Positions 34,092 through 43,163 of a stretch of DNA of 64,000 bases are shown here, piece after piece. Below the pieces are notes generated by a model that saw only the letters and a list, made by a program, of their open reading frames with translations, searched no databases and was not told the DNA's origin. The stretch's first letter is position 1, and the number at the start of each line of letters is the position of its first letter. Source of the stretch: Synergistaceae bacterium (GTDB taxonomy: Bacteria; Synergistota; Synergistia; Synergistales; Aminobacteriaceae); the NCBI GenBank assembly GCA_017439345.1, contig JAFSJJ010000024.1, positions 1 through 64,000 on the forward strand. The letters run 5' to 3'. The translations under genes were made by a program, and so were the position numbers.

Positions 34092-34559
34092 TTAGCGTAT
34101 TTTCATGTATACAACGTATGAGCTGCCGTTATACACTGACTCATCATCTCGTCTGGCAAGAAGTCCTGCTGTTACGGCGCGTTCTGCAACCTTTCTGGCA
34201 ACTGGTCTCTTCTCGAGGCTGCTGAGATTAGCGAATTCATATTTAACGAACCATTCATCATTATTATTTGATTCAATGCTGAAGTTTTCGGCGAGGGCAT
34301 CAAAATTTGAATCAGAAGTCAAATAACTTCTTATGTCATTAAGATTTGGCGTGTTATTAGGCTTAACGTTTCTGTCATAAATCATAGCTGCTGTCCTGAT
34401 GTGCTGCATGTCGATAACGATAGAAGCTGCTCTTGAAGTCATTATAATATTTATGCCTGAGAAAGCCATATATACACTGATAGCACCTACGACAACGATA
34501 ATAATTAGTATCTCCATAAAAGTAAAAGCCTTGTAACGCGAAAAAATTTTTGCATTCAT
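34092..34559 (-). CDS. Divergent type IV pilin-like protein 6
   Basis: 155 aa. MNAKIFSRYKA leader, then FTFMEILIIIVVVGAISVYMAFSG. Residue -1 is Ala, not Gly, at the predicted prepilin peptidase site; Glu+5 is kept. The MQHIRTAAMIYDRN and ERAVTAGLLARR helices and the end YVVYMKIR show it is a distant member of the array. ATG 34559 has AAAGGA 9 nt upstream. It is the first pilin after pilC, separated from it by a terminator, and could be a minor pilin. Confidence 0.82.
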   Translation of the reverse strand: MNAKIFSRYKAFTFMEILIIIVVVGAISVYMAFSGINIIMTSRAASIVIDMQHIRTAAMIYDRNVKPNNTPNLNDIRSYLTSDSNFDALAENFSIESNNNDEWFVKYEFANLSSLEKRPVARKVAERAVTAGLLARRDDESVYNGSSYVVYMKIR

Positions 34560-34594
34560 GATAATAATTCCTTTCAATAATAAAGTTTCAGGTC

Positions 34595-34634
34595 AAAATA
34601 AAACCCCCTTGCTGCAAATTTTACAACGAGAGGG
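34595..34634 (-). terminator. Terminator of the pilB-pilT-pilC operon
   Basis: On the minus strand CCCTCTCGTTG (34634-34624) pairs imperfectly with CAGCAAGGGGG (34614-34604), then TTTTATTTT. Confidence 0.65.
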
Positions 34635-34676
34635 CTTTATTATTAATGCGTAATATTCTACACTTTTATGATAAAT

Positions 34677-35927
34677 TTACGATAATTGAACGATTGCAGA
34701 AGTTATCGGTGCAAAAATTGCTATTGCAATGACTGCGATAATTCCTCCGACAAAGACTATCATGAAAGGCTCAAGCAGTGATACAGTTGCTTTTATCTGT
34801 TCGTCAAGCTCCTGATCGTACCATGTTGCGACACGTTCAAGCATTTGGTCAAGGTGTCCTGTTTCCTCGCCGATTCTCATCATCTGAGATACAAGAACGG
34901 GAAATATCTTAGCCTGCCTTGCCGAATCACCTAATGACATTCCCCTGATTGCGTTGCGTCTTAAGTTCTCGAAGCCATCCTGAACAACGATATTGCCTGC
35001 CGTGCCTTCTGACATTTCGAGACTCCGGACGACCGTAACGCCTGCTGACACAAGAGAAGCAAAAGTTCTTGCCGAGCGCGCCATAGCTGCCTTGAACAAT
35101 AAATCTTTCAGGACTGGAATCTTGAGCTCTACTTTGTCAACGTATCGTTTTGTAGCCTTGTTAGACATCAGGAATCTCAATAACAGAATCAAGCCTATAA
35201 CGATTATTGCTATTATGTGCCAGTGAGCTTGAAACCATTCACCTGCCGCAAACATCATTAACGTTACTTGAGGAAGATCGATACTCAACGACGCGAAGAC
35301 TTCCTGAAACTTTGGAACTAAGAACATAAAGAATAACACCAGAATCAACACTGCAAAGAGCATTATGAACGCAGGATAAAATAACGCACTGCGAATCTTG
35401 CTTCGTAACTGCTGCTGCTTCTCAAGTAAAGTAGCTCCTTGTTCAAGAGAATAATCAAGCATACCGCCTTCTTCTCCGGCCTGGACTAGAGAGACTAATA
35501 ATTGATTGAATGCCGGGTGCTGAGCCATTGCCTGACTGAGAGTAACTCCCCTGTCGAGTCTGTTCTTGATGTCGGTTAATATTTTCTTGAGAGCCTTGTT
35601 GCTTTCCTGACTCGTTATAACATCAAGCGATGTAGCCAATGATAAGCCTGCACCTTCCATTGTAGCGAGCTGCCTGAAGAAGATCATTAAAGTTTTCAGC
35701 GAAACTTTTTTAGAAGTCGGAAGTAAGTCGCCCAAGTCCATTTGAAGCAGAGATTTCGCGCCTTTGGATTTTCCAGAAGATACTTTAGCCCCGCTCTGTG
35801 AACTGATGCTTATTACCATCATACCTTTGCCCTTGAGCTGGTCAAGAGCATGTTTTTGGGTATCACCTTCAATGAGTCCTTCAACAATTTCGCCGTCTTG
35901 AGTTCTTGCTCTGTATTTATAGTTCAT
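34677..35927 (-). CDS. pilC: Type IV pilus inner-membrane platform protein PilC
   Basis: 416 aa GspF/PilC family. Two homologous T2SF domains, each with GxS/T-LSQAM-type helices (MEGAGLSLATSLDVI...GVTLSQAM and LVSAGVTVVRSLEM...GMSLGDSAR), and three membrane helices. The C-terminal EPFMIVFVGGIIAVIAIAIFAPI is the family ending. It anchors the PilB and PilT motors to the pilus base. An N-terminal fragment (YKYRARTQDGEIVEGLIEGDT) is as in PilC. It lies 11 bp downstream of pilT. Confidence 0.93.
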   Translation of the reverse strand: MNYKYRARTQDGEIVEGLIEGDTQKHALDQLKGKGMMVISISSQSGAKVSSGKSKGAKSLLQMDLGDLLPTSKKVSLKTLMIFFRQLATMEGAGLSLATSLDVITSQESNKALKKILTDIKNRLDRGVTLSQAMAQHPAFNQLLVSLVQAGEEGGMLDYSLEQGATLLEKQQQLRSKIRSALFYPAFIMLFAVLILVLFFMFLVPKFQEVFASLSIDLPQVTLMMFAAGEWFQAHWHIIAIIVIGLILLLRFLMSNKATKRYVDKVELKIPVLKDLLFKAAMARSARTFASLVSAGVTVVRSLEMSEGTAGNIVVQDGFENLRRNAIRGMSLGDSARQAKIFPVLVSQMMRIGEETGHLDQMLERVATWYDQELDEQIKATVSLLEPFMIVFVGGIIAVIAIAIFAPITSAIVQLS

Positions 35928-35937
35928 GATTTAATTC

Positions 35938-37014
35938 TTAATTCATCATTAATAATCTATCAATTTCGGGCTGGTCATAAGCATAGCTCTTGGCCGTTGC
36001 CTTGCTGATTGAGCCGTTCCTGTAGAGCCTGACTAAGTCCTGCTCCATAGTGTGCATTCCTGTACTCATTCCAGTAAGCATTGAGTTTCGCAAACTTGCT
36101 GTCTTGCCTTCACGAATATTGCTTCTGACTGCTGGAGTCGACAATAACACTTCAGTAGCGCAATATCTGCCCTTAATATTTGCTGCCGGTAATAACTGCT
36201 GAGAACATATGCCTATTAACGTGTATGCGAGCTGCAATCTAATCTGATTCTGCTGATGAGGGGGGAATACGTCAACGATTCGTTCAATTGACTGTGAAGC
36301 GTCCTGAGTGTGAAGAGTCCCAAGCACTAAATGTCCTGTTTCTGCTGCCGTAACTGCTGCTGATATTGTCTCTAAGTCTCTCATTTCGCCGATGAGTATA
36401 ACGTCAGGGTCCTGCCTCAAAACGTGCCTGATACCTGAAGCAAAATTTTCTGTGTCTGAGCCGACTTCTCTTTGGTGAATTACTGCCATTGCCGGTGTAT
36501 GAACGTATTCAATAGGGTCTTCAATCGTAACGATATGACATTTTCTGGTATGATTAATTTCACTGACTAGAGCTGCAAGAGTCGAGCTTTTACCGTGTCC
36601 CGTAGGTCCTGTAGTGAGAAATAAGCCCCTGTGCTTTCCTGATATTGTCTTGAGGGTCTCAGGTAAACCCAGCTCATCAAGTGATCTTATTATCGAAGGG
36701 ATTAGCCTGAATGTCAGCGATACCCCCTGCATTTCCCGATAAAGGCTGCCTCTGAATCTCTGGGTCTCATACGTGAACGCAAAATCTAAATCTCCGGTTC
36801 GAGTGAATCTCTCAAGCTGAGACTGAGTCAATATTTCAGATATGAACTTCTCTAAATCTTCGCGTGAAAATTTATCGAACTCTTCAATATAATCTAATTC
36901 ACCGTGAACCCTTAGAGCCGGAAAATTCCCTGAGCTTAAATGAATATCGCTTGCTCCGTCTTCAATTGCCTTCTTGATTAAGTTTTCGAGTCTTTCATTA
37001 TTAAAGTGTTGCAC
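35938..37014 (-). CDS. pilT: Twitching motility ATPase PilT
   Basis: Retraction motor of type IV pili, hexameric. ASDIHLSSG and the PAS-like N-domain are followed by Walker A (TTGPTGHGKSST), the Asp box (IEDPIEYVH), Walker B (DVILIGEMRD) and the His box (GHLVLGTLHT). GTG 37014 is chosen over the frame opening at 37068 because GGAGG lies 9 nt upstream; this gives 358 aa, normal for PilT. The GTG overlaps the pilB 3' end by 14 bp. Possession of PilT implies retractile pili. Confidence 0.93.
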   Translation of the reverse strand: MQHFNNERLENLIKKAIEDGASDIHLSSGNFPALRVHGELDYIEEFDKFSREDLEKFISEILTQSQLERFTRTGDLDFAFTYETQRFRGSLYREMQGVSLTFRLIPSIIRSLDELGLPETLKTISGKHRGLFLTTGPTGHGKSSTLAALVSEINHTRKCHIVTIEDPIEYVHTPAMAVIHQREVGSDTENFASGIRHVLRQDPDVILIGEMRDLETISAAVTAAETGHLVLGTLHTQDASQSIERIVDVFPPHQQNQIRLQLAYTLIGICSQQLLPAANIKGRYCATEVLLSTPAVRSNIREGKTASLRNSMLTGMSTGMHTMEQDLVRLYRNGSISKATAKSYAYDQPEIDRLLMMN

Positions 37015-38689
37015 TTGTAACTTCCTCCAATGATGTATAGCCTGCAAGAGCTGCGTTGATTCCTGCACGGCGTAAAGTTTTCATGCCTTTCTTGATTGCT
37101 GTTTCGCGAATATCAATAACGTTTTCGTTCTTGATGATCATCTCGCGCAATTCGTCATCAACAACCATGATTTCATAGATTCCCCGTCTGCCTTTGTATC
37201 CATGCCTGCAGTGAGGACAGCCTACAGGTTTATAAACATGGGTCTTGGCCGGTATGTCGAGCTGTTCGCAAGTATGGTCGTCAAGCTCGTATTCTTCTTT
37301 GCAGTAGGGACATAAGCACCTCACGAGTCTTTGAGCCATGATTCCCGATAACGAGGCAGATAACAAGAACGAAGGTATTCCCATATCCATAATTCGTGAA
37401 ATTGCGCTGGGGGCATCATTAGTATGCAGAGTCGATAACACAAAATGCCCGGTTAGTGCTGATCTTATAGCTATTTGTGCGGTGTCAGCGTCTCGAATCT
37501 CTCCTATCATGATTTTGTCAGGGTCTTGACGCAGAATAGAACGCAATGCAGTTTCAAACGTTAAGCCTGCTCTCTCGTTGACGTGAACTTGATTTATTCC
37601 GGGTATCAGGAATTCAACAGGATCTTCAACGGTGATTATATTAATATCCGGTCTGCTGATTTTCTTTAACATTGAGTACAAAGTTGTAGATTTCCCCGAA
37701 CCTGTAGGACCTGTAGCTAGCATTATCCCCCAAGGCATTTCGCAGAACTTCTCGACTATTTTTATATCATCATTGTCAAAGCCAAGTTCATTGAGCTCAA
37801 CAAATGAGTGATCCCTGTCAAGAATTCTCATGACTATTTTCTCTCCGCTCATCGTAGGCAGAGAACTTACACGCAAATCAATATGTCTGTTGTCTATAAT
37901 CGTTAATATTCTGCCGTCCTGAGGCTTTCTCTTCTCTGCTATGTCCATACCGCTTATGATCTTAAGGCGCGATACTATCGAAGGGTGAAGGGTTATAGGG
38001 TACTCAAACGAGGCGTACAAAGATCCGTCGACTCTGTATCTGACTCGAGACATTTTTTCATAGGCTTCAACGTGAATATCAGAAGCATTTTCGCGGACTG
38101 CCTGAGAGATCAAATCATTCACGAGATCGATTAACGGTGCGTCATCCGGGTTAGCCGATGCATTTATAGTGCCAAGTGAAGTATATACGTCCTCTGTGTC
38201 GTCAGTATCTATCAGAGCTCCGGCCAAGTTCGTCTGGAAGTCGTAAATTCGCGATAGATTCCTCTTGATGTCGTCAGCCCCTGAGACAGCAATATGAAGA
38301 TCATAGCCAGTAAGCTGCCTCATTTCGTCTTGAGTCAATAAATCCAAAGGGTCAGCCATAGTTAATAACAGCGCGCCTTCTTCGTCAATGCTCAAGGGGA
38401 TTAGAGATAATCTTTCGGCTATGTTCTTGGGAATCAGCTTTATTGCTTCCGGTGATGCCTGATACCTGTCAAGCTGGATAAACGGGAGCTCAAGCTGGAC
38501 TGCAAGGGCTTCTGCAACTTGAGTAGAGTTCAAGACTTCAAGCTCTATGAGGATCTCACCGAGTCTCTTGTCTGAAGTCTCCTGAAATTTCAAAGCCTCT
38601 TGTAATTGAGCTTCAGTGATTAAGTTATACGATAAAAGAATTTCGCCTATCTTGACGTGTTCAAGAGAAAAAACGTTTTCATTATCCAT
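37001..38689 (-). CDS. pilB: Type IV pilus assembly ATPase PilB
   Basis: 562 aa GspE/PilB extension motor. The N-terminal MshEN domain (KIGEILLSYNLITEAQLQEAL...GEILIEL) is followed by Walker A (ATGPTGSGKSTT), Asp box (VEDPVEFLIPG), Walker B (DKIMIGEIRD), His box (GHFVLSTLHTND), and the tetracysteine zinc motif CPYC...CPHC. It starts the pilBTC operon, divergent from hisS. No pilMNOPQ or prepilin peptidase gene is in the window. Confidence 0.93.
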   Translation of the reverse strand: MDNENVFSLEHVKIGEILLSYNLITEAQLQEALKFQETSDKRLGEILIELEVLNSTQVAEALAVQLELPFIQLDRYQASPEAIKLIPKNIAERLSLIPLSIDEEGALLLTMADPLDLLTQDEMRQLTGYDLHIAVSGADDIKRNLSRIYDFQTNLAGALIDTDDTEDVYTSLGTINASANPDDAPLIDLVNDLISQAVRENASDIHVEAYEKMSRVRYRVDGSLYASFEYPITLHPSIVSRLKIISGMDIAEKRKPQDGRILTIIDNRHIDLRVSSLPTMSGEKIVMRILDRDHSFVELNELGFDNDDIKIVEKFCEMPWGIMLATGPTGSGKSTTLYSMLKKISRPDINIITVEDPVEFLIPGINQVHVNERAGLTFETALRSILRQDPDKIMIGEIRDADTAQIAIRSALTGHFVLSTLHTNDAPSAISRIMDMGIPSFLLSASLSGIMAQRLVRCLCPYCKEEYELDDHTCEQLDIPAKTHVYKPVGCPHCRHGYKGRRGIYEIMVVDDELREMIIKNENVIDIRETAIKKGMKTLRRAGINAALAGYTSLEEVTSATL

Positions 38690-38755
38690 AATTTTATTTA
38701 TCCGTCCTGATTTATAATATTTAAATTTATTATTAGTATCGGAGTGATTTGCGCA

Positions 38756-40015
38756 ATGTCTATTATATCAGCACCGCGAGGCACAAGAGATATTTTACCC
38801 TCAGAAAGCTGGAAGTGGAGCTATATTATCAATCAGGCAGCATTAACTATGAAAGACTTCGGATTCAGTGAGATTCACCTGCCCATATTTGAACACACTG
38901 AATTATTCTCACGTGGAGTCGGCGAGACTACTGACATCGTAGAGAAAGAAATGTACACCTTCAACGACAGAGGCGGCAGGAGCATTACGTTAAGACCAGA
39001 AGCTACAGCAGGAGTCATGAGGGCAGCTATCGAGAACAATTTATGCGCTCAGGGTTCAAGTGCCAGGCTGTGGAACTGGGGGCCTATGTTCAGGCATGAG
39101 AGACCTCAAAAGGGACGTTATCGCCAATTCTACCAGATTGACGCTGAGTGTCTGGGAATCGCAAACGCATCTGCTGATGTTGATATTATTTCGCTTTCAA
39201 TCGAGTTATTCAGGAGGCTGGGACTCAGAAATCTTGAAGTCGTAATTAATTCAGTAGGCTGTGAGAAGTGCAGGCCGGTATACCGCAAGAAGCTCATAGA
39301 GTATTTCACTGCTCATAAAGACTCATTGTGCGAGACGTGTTTAGCAAGACTTGACAGAAATCCATTAAGAATCCTTGACTGCAAGAACGAATCATGCGGA
39401 CGTGTTGCAGATAACGCCCCGGATATTTATGACTCTTTATGCGATGAGTGCCGTGAACATTTTGCTCAGGTTCGCTTAGGACTCGAAAGATTGAACTTTG
39501 CCTACAAGATTAATAAACGACTCGTCAGGGGACTCGATTACTACACAAAGACAGCTTACGAGATTTTATCAGGGGACTTAGGCTCACAAAATGCAGTTGC
39601 AGGCGGAGGACGTTACGACAATTTAGCGAGTGCTATATCAAGCTCAAAGATTCCCGGCGTAGGCTTTGCTTGCGGACTTGATAGAGTCATGCTCGTCATG
39701 GAAGAACAGGGCTGCTCATTCGGAGAGAGTCCAAGAGTCAGCGTGTATGCTGTTGCAATGGATGAGGCTTCACGGGGAAATATTCAGACTCTGGCTTATG
39801 AACTCAGGAAAAATAATATATCGTGTGAATATGACTTGACAGGCACCAAGAGTTTCAAGGCTCAAATGAAGGCTTCAGGCTCTTGCAGGTTCGCATGTAT
39901 AATCGGATCTGAAGAACGCGAAAATAATCTCGTAGCGATTAAAGATTTGAATAATTCTACTCAGGAAAGCATAGCACTTAGTGAGGCAGTAAATTATCTC
40001 AAAACAAGATTATAA
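38756..40015 (+). CDS. hisS: Histidyl-tRNA synthetase
   Basis: Class II synthetase. PRGTRDILP at the N-terminus, motif 2 (MFRHERPQKGRYRQFYQID), the histidine-specific segments LVRGLDYYTKTAYEI and GGGRYDNL, motif 3 GVGFACGLDRVM, and a C-terminal anticodon-binding domain. ATG 38756 (MSIISAPRG) has GGAG 11 nt upstream; GTG 38744 would sit on that site. 419 aa is normal. Confidence 0.94.
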   Translation: MSIISAPRGTRDILPSESWKWSYIINQAALTMKDFGFSEIHLPIFEHTELFSRGVGETTDIVEKEMYTFNDRGGRSITLRPEATAGVMRAAIENNLCAQGSSARLWNWGPMFRHERPQKGRYRQFYQIDAECLGIANASADVDIISLSIELFRRLGLRNLEVVINSVGCEKCRPVYRKKLIEYFTAHKDSLCETCLARLDRNPLRILDCKNESCGRVADNAPDIYDSLCDECREHFAQVRLGLERLNFAYKINKRLVRGLDYYTKTAYEILSGDLGSQNAVAGGGRYDNLASAISSSKIPGVGFACGLDRVMLVMEEQGCSFGESPRVSVYAVAMDEASRGNIQTLAYELRKNNISCEYDLTGTKSFKAQMKASGSCRFACIIGSEERENNLVAIKDLNNSTQESIALSEAVNYLKTRL

Positions 40016-40021
40016 TCAATA

Positions 40022-40051
40022 TCCCCCGGCCCTGAATGCTAGACTGGGGGA
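40022..40051. terminator. Hairpin between hisS and the convergent glycosyltransferase gene
   Basis: CCCCC (40023-40027) and GGGGG (40046-40050) with partial pairing inside; no good T-run on either side, so a weak terminator at best. Confidence 0.35.
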
Positions 40052-40056
40052 AAATA

Positions 40057-40995
40057 TTAATACTCGTAAGACTCAAGAATATGCTGCAATATGCTTGAAG
40101 ACGGTATATCCTTCTTATGGTACGTCAATTTGTGAAAATCGCTGATACTTGCAAAGTACTTCATCTTGTCGTCAGAGTAATCCTGATACATAGAGAACTG
40201 CATCTCGTGAGGCATCCTGTTAGATACAAAAGGAACGTGAGCCCAAATGTCATTATATGCCTCTGCTGCCATCTTGAAGAACATGTGAAATATAAAATAA
40301 TGCATTAAGTGATTATGATCTTTCCAGTAAGCAAATAATAAATCCCGAGTCAATTTTATAATCGGATGATGAGAGTCTGCAACTATGAACCAGTTTGAAG
40401 CAAGGCTTGAGAAATGATTCTCACGAAATACAAATAAAGGCATGTGCATAATGCTCTCGTATCTTCTGCCCGTGCAGTACACTGTAGAGTCTATCCATGT
40501 TCCGCCGTGTTCATAAAGCAGCTGAAGCCTTATTAAGTCGCTGTAGTGGGTGTGTGAAATGATTCCGCGTTCGTGTTTGTCTTCGATGTAGTCAGGAAGT
40601 GTTATATATTGTGAGAGATTATCTTTATCCAGTGTTATAATTTCCCTGTCAGAGTGCCAGTGCCTTAATGACTCAAGACAGACTTTGCAAACTTCCGGAG
40701 CTTCGTCAACGCCTTGAAGCCATAATCTCCATATTATTGCTTTATGCCCCCCCCCAACGTACGTAAATTTACTTGACTGATTTGATCTTGCCTCAGACTT
40801 TATGAACGAACGATACTTCTTAGACAGATAAAAATATTTTATGTTGCGTATAATATTCGTGCGCTTCTCAAATTTGTAAAAGCATCGTCTTGAATAATAT
40901 TTTATGTTGTTGAGTATCCTTATGAAGATTTCTATTAACTTCCCGCGAATGATTAAGTCCGTCAGCTTTGAAATTTTTCGCTTCAATGCATTCAT
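40057..40995 (-). CDS. Capsular-polysaccharide-type glycosyltransferase (DXD/TcdA-TcdB-like fold) with internal homopolymer
   Basis: 312 aa GT-A protein. IIWRLWLQGVDEAPEVCKVCLESLRHW opens the sugar-nucleotide domain; ISHTHYSDLIRLQLLYEHGGTWIDSTVYCTG holds the metal-binding D-x-T/D motif of the Caps_synth group; the C-terminal helices are typical of those enzymes. Codons for YVGGGHKAI contain nine G in a row (40747-40755), so a one-base slip would truncate the protein. As sequenced it is in frame (on). The substrate is unknown; it probably acts on surface glycan. Confidence 0.75.
   Translation of the reverse strand: MNALKRKISKLTDLIIRGKLIEIFIRILNNIKYYSRRCFYKFEKRTNIIRNIKYFYLSKKYRSFIKSEARSNQSSKFTYVGGGHKAIIWRLWLQGVDEAPEVCKVCLESLRHWHSDREIITLDKDNLSQYITLPDYIEDKHERGIISHTHYSDLIRLQLLYEHGGTWIDSTVYCTGRRYESIMHMPLFVFRENHFSSLASNWFIVADSHHPIIKLTRDLLFAYWKDHNHLMHYFIFHMFFKMAAEAYNDIWAHVPFVSNRMPHEMQFSMYQDYSDDKMKYFASISDFHKLTYHKKDIPSSSILQHILESYEY
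40747..40755. repeat. Homopolymer of 9 C inside a glycosyltransferase gene
   Basis: Nine C on the plus strand (G on the coding strand) encode the GGG of YVGGGHKAI. Length changes other than multiples of three would frameshift the gene. Confidence 0.9.
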
Positions 40996-41032
40996 GAAAA
41001 TTTTTTCTCCCTTCTGAGATTTAAATATAACT

Positions 41033-41080
41033 ATAATAAAAGTCCTCCTAACATGAATTAATTTTACTGCAAGGAGGACT
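41033..41080 (-). terminator. Terminator after speE
   Basis: A perfect 9-bp stem, AGTCCTCCT (41041-41049) with AGGAGGACT (41072-41080), followed on the minus strand by TTTTATTAT. Confidence 0.75.
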
Positions 41081-41088
41081 GAATTTTA

Positions 41089-41949
41089 TTACTCTCTTAT
41101 CATGTCTTCAAGAAACGGCGGCAGGTCAAAAGCATTCTTGTGAATCTGACTCGTGTAATATCTCGTGTCATTAACGCTTCTCACAGGCTGTGAAGGGTCG
41201 CTGCTATGTGAATTAGCTGCTATTCCGTAAGTCCACATTCCTGAAGGATAGGTCGGCACTACTCCCCAGTATAATTTCACTAACGGGAAAACTCTTCGCA
41301 TCTCATTAACTGCCTGAGTCATCAAGTCCGTATCTGTGAACGGCGACTCTGTCAATTCGCTCATCATTGCGTCAGGGTTCATGACTCGTTTAACGTCCTG
41401 ATAAAAACTTGACTGGAACAAACCGGCTGCAAAGTCTACAGGGTCAGTGCTGTCGATTATTATTACATCATAACGCTCTGAAGTCTCACGGATATATTTT
41501 AATGCGTCAATGCACTTAACATCAGCCCTTGAGTCACTGAATGATGAACTGGCAAACGGTAAATATTTCTTGCTGCACTCTATAACGCGTTCGTCAATGT
41601 CGATTAACGTACACTTTTTAACGCACTCATGCTTTAACACTTCCCGCATTATTGCACCGTCTCCGCCCCCTATGATTAAGACTCTTTCAGGATTCTTGTG
41701 AGCACACAGTGGAATATGAGCCATCATTTCAGAATATGTGAACTCGTCGCGTTCCGTTAATTGATATGCCCCGTCAAGCATTAAGACTCTGCCGTATTCG
41801 TAAGTGTCTGCGATTAATAATTCTTGATACTGCGTTTTCTCTGAGTGAATATATTCTTTGACTCTCATTGAAAGCCTTAGATTGTCAGAGCTGTACTCAG
41901 TCAGCCATATATCATTAGTGCGCTTCGGCCGTGTTACATAATCGCTCAT
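41089..41949 (-). CDS. speE: Spermidine synthase (polyamine aminopropyltransferase)
   Basis: Transfers aminopropyl from decarboxylated SAM to putrescine. 286 aa, with EFTYSEMMAHIPLCAH, GGGDGAIMREVLKH (SAM-binding motif) and IIDSTDPVDFAAGLF (catalytic Asp region) in order. The ATG overlaps the flavodiiron gene stop by 4 bp (ATGA). No speD or adenosylmethionine decarboxylase gene is adjacent. The C-terminal WTYGIAANSH and the final helix are as in SpeE. Confidence 0.92.
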   Translation of the reverse strand: MSDYVTRPKRTNDIWLTEYSSDNLRLSMRVKEYIHSEKTQYQELLIADTYEYGRVLMLDGAYQLTERDEFTYSEMMAHIPLCAHKNPERVLIIGGGDGAIMREVLKHECVKKCTLIDIDERVIECSKKYLPFASSSFSDSRADVKCIDALKYIRETSERYDVIIIDSTDPVDFAAGLFQSSFYQDVKRVMNPDAMMSELTESPFTDTDLMTQAVNEMRRVFPLVKLYWGVVPTYPSGMWTYGIAANSHSSDPSQPVRSVNDTRYYTSQIHKNAFDLPPFLEDMIRE

Positions 41950-43136
41950 GCCATAGCCTCACCTAAGTTCATTCCTAACTCAAAGCATTTGTTCAAGTCT
42001 TCTTGAGTCGGTGAAGTATATACTTCGACTTCAGGATTGATTAAAGCAAGTTTGCTCTTCTCCGCGTAATCGTGCAGTGCTGTCAACACGCCTTTACTCC
42101 ATGAATAACTGCCTGCTATACCCAAGAATTTATTTTTCGGCATACGATTCAATAATTTTGAGCATAGAGCTTCCATCGGGGGGAATAACTGGGTGTTATA
42201 CGTACAAGCTAACAGGGCAAGTGATCTGAATTTCCAAATGTCGCGCAATATGATTGAAGTATCTGCTCTTGAGACGTCATATAATCTTACGTCTTTAATA
42301 TTAGCTCCGGATAGACCTGCACACACTGCTTCAGCCATGTGTCTTGTATTTCCGTACATTGAGCCGTAAACTACAACTGCTCCGTTATCTGCGTCATGTC
42401 TGCTCCATTTGTCATAGAGATTAATTACCTGCTTAACGTCATGCCTGAATAACGTCCCGTGTGAAGGGAATATATTATTTATTTCGAGTGCGCCTAATTT
42501 CTTTAACGCAACTTGAACTATATTAGAATACTTTGCTACGATACATGCATAATATCTTAACATTTCGTCTTCCCAGCGCGAATTAACTTTTTCGTCATCG
42601 AATATGCCTCCTTCATGAGCTCCGAAGCCTCCGAACGAGTCATTAGAGAACAACACTCCTGTTGAAGCGTCAAAAGTTACCATACTTTCAGGCCAGTGCA
42701 GCATTGGAACAGTAAAGAACTTCAATATATGACCGCCGAGATCCAAAGTGTCGCCGTCTTTCACCGTGATAATATCTTCCTCGATACCGTGATAGCCTTT
42801 CAGCATGGGGACTGTCTTAGCGTTGCCGATAAATTTTAAACTTGGCCACTTAGTTTTAAGCTGAGAGATTAAGCCTGCGTGATCGGGTTCCATGTGATTG
42901 ACGACAAGATAATTTAATGCCTTCCCGTCAAGTGCCTGAACGAGTTTATTAATATATTCATCTAAGAACGGGCCTTTGACTGTATCAATTGCTGCTGCTG
43001 CGTTAAGACCTGTTACGACATAAGCGTTGTATGCAACTCCCTGAGGCAGAGTCCAGAGTGATTCAAATAAATCCGTCTCATAGTCATTGACTCCAACCCA
43101 GAAAGTATCTTTATTGGCTTGAATTGGTTTGTACAT
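41946..43136 (-). CDS. fprA: Flavodiiron protein (FprA-type)
   Basis: 396 aa. An N-terminal metallo-beta-lactamase-like domain carries the diiron ligands (NHMEPDHAGLI, LHWPESM, FGGFGAHEGG, and a late His in PSHGTLFRHD). The C-terminal flavodoxin domain has VYGSMYGNTRHMAEAV for FMN. It reduces O2 to water and/or NO to N2O, protecting anaerobes. It is translationally coupled to speE. The start is MYKPIQANKDTFWVG. Confidence 0.93.
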   Translation of the reverse strand: MYKPIQANKDTFWVGVNDYETDLFESLWTLPQGVAYNAYVVTGLNAAAAIDTVKGPFLDEYINKLVQALDGKALNYLVVNHMEPDHAGLISQLKTKWPSLKFIGNAKTVPMLKGYHGIEEDIITVKDGDTLDLGGHILKFFTVPMLHWPESMVTFDASTGVLFSNDSFGGFGAHEGGIFDDEKVNSRWEDEMLRYYACIVAKYSNIVQVALKKLGALEINNIFPSHGTLFRHDVKQVINLYDKWSRHDADNGAVVVYGSMYGNTRHMAEAVCAGLSGANIKDVRLYDVSRADTSIILRDIWKFRSLALLACTYNTQLFPPMEALCSKLLNRMPKNKFLGIAGSYSWSKGVLTALHDYAEKSKLALINPEVEVYTSPTQEDLNKCFELGMNLGEAMA

Positions 43137-43163
43137 GAAAAATTTTTCCTCCTGATTAATAAT

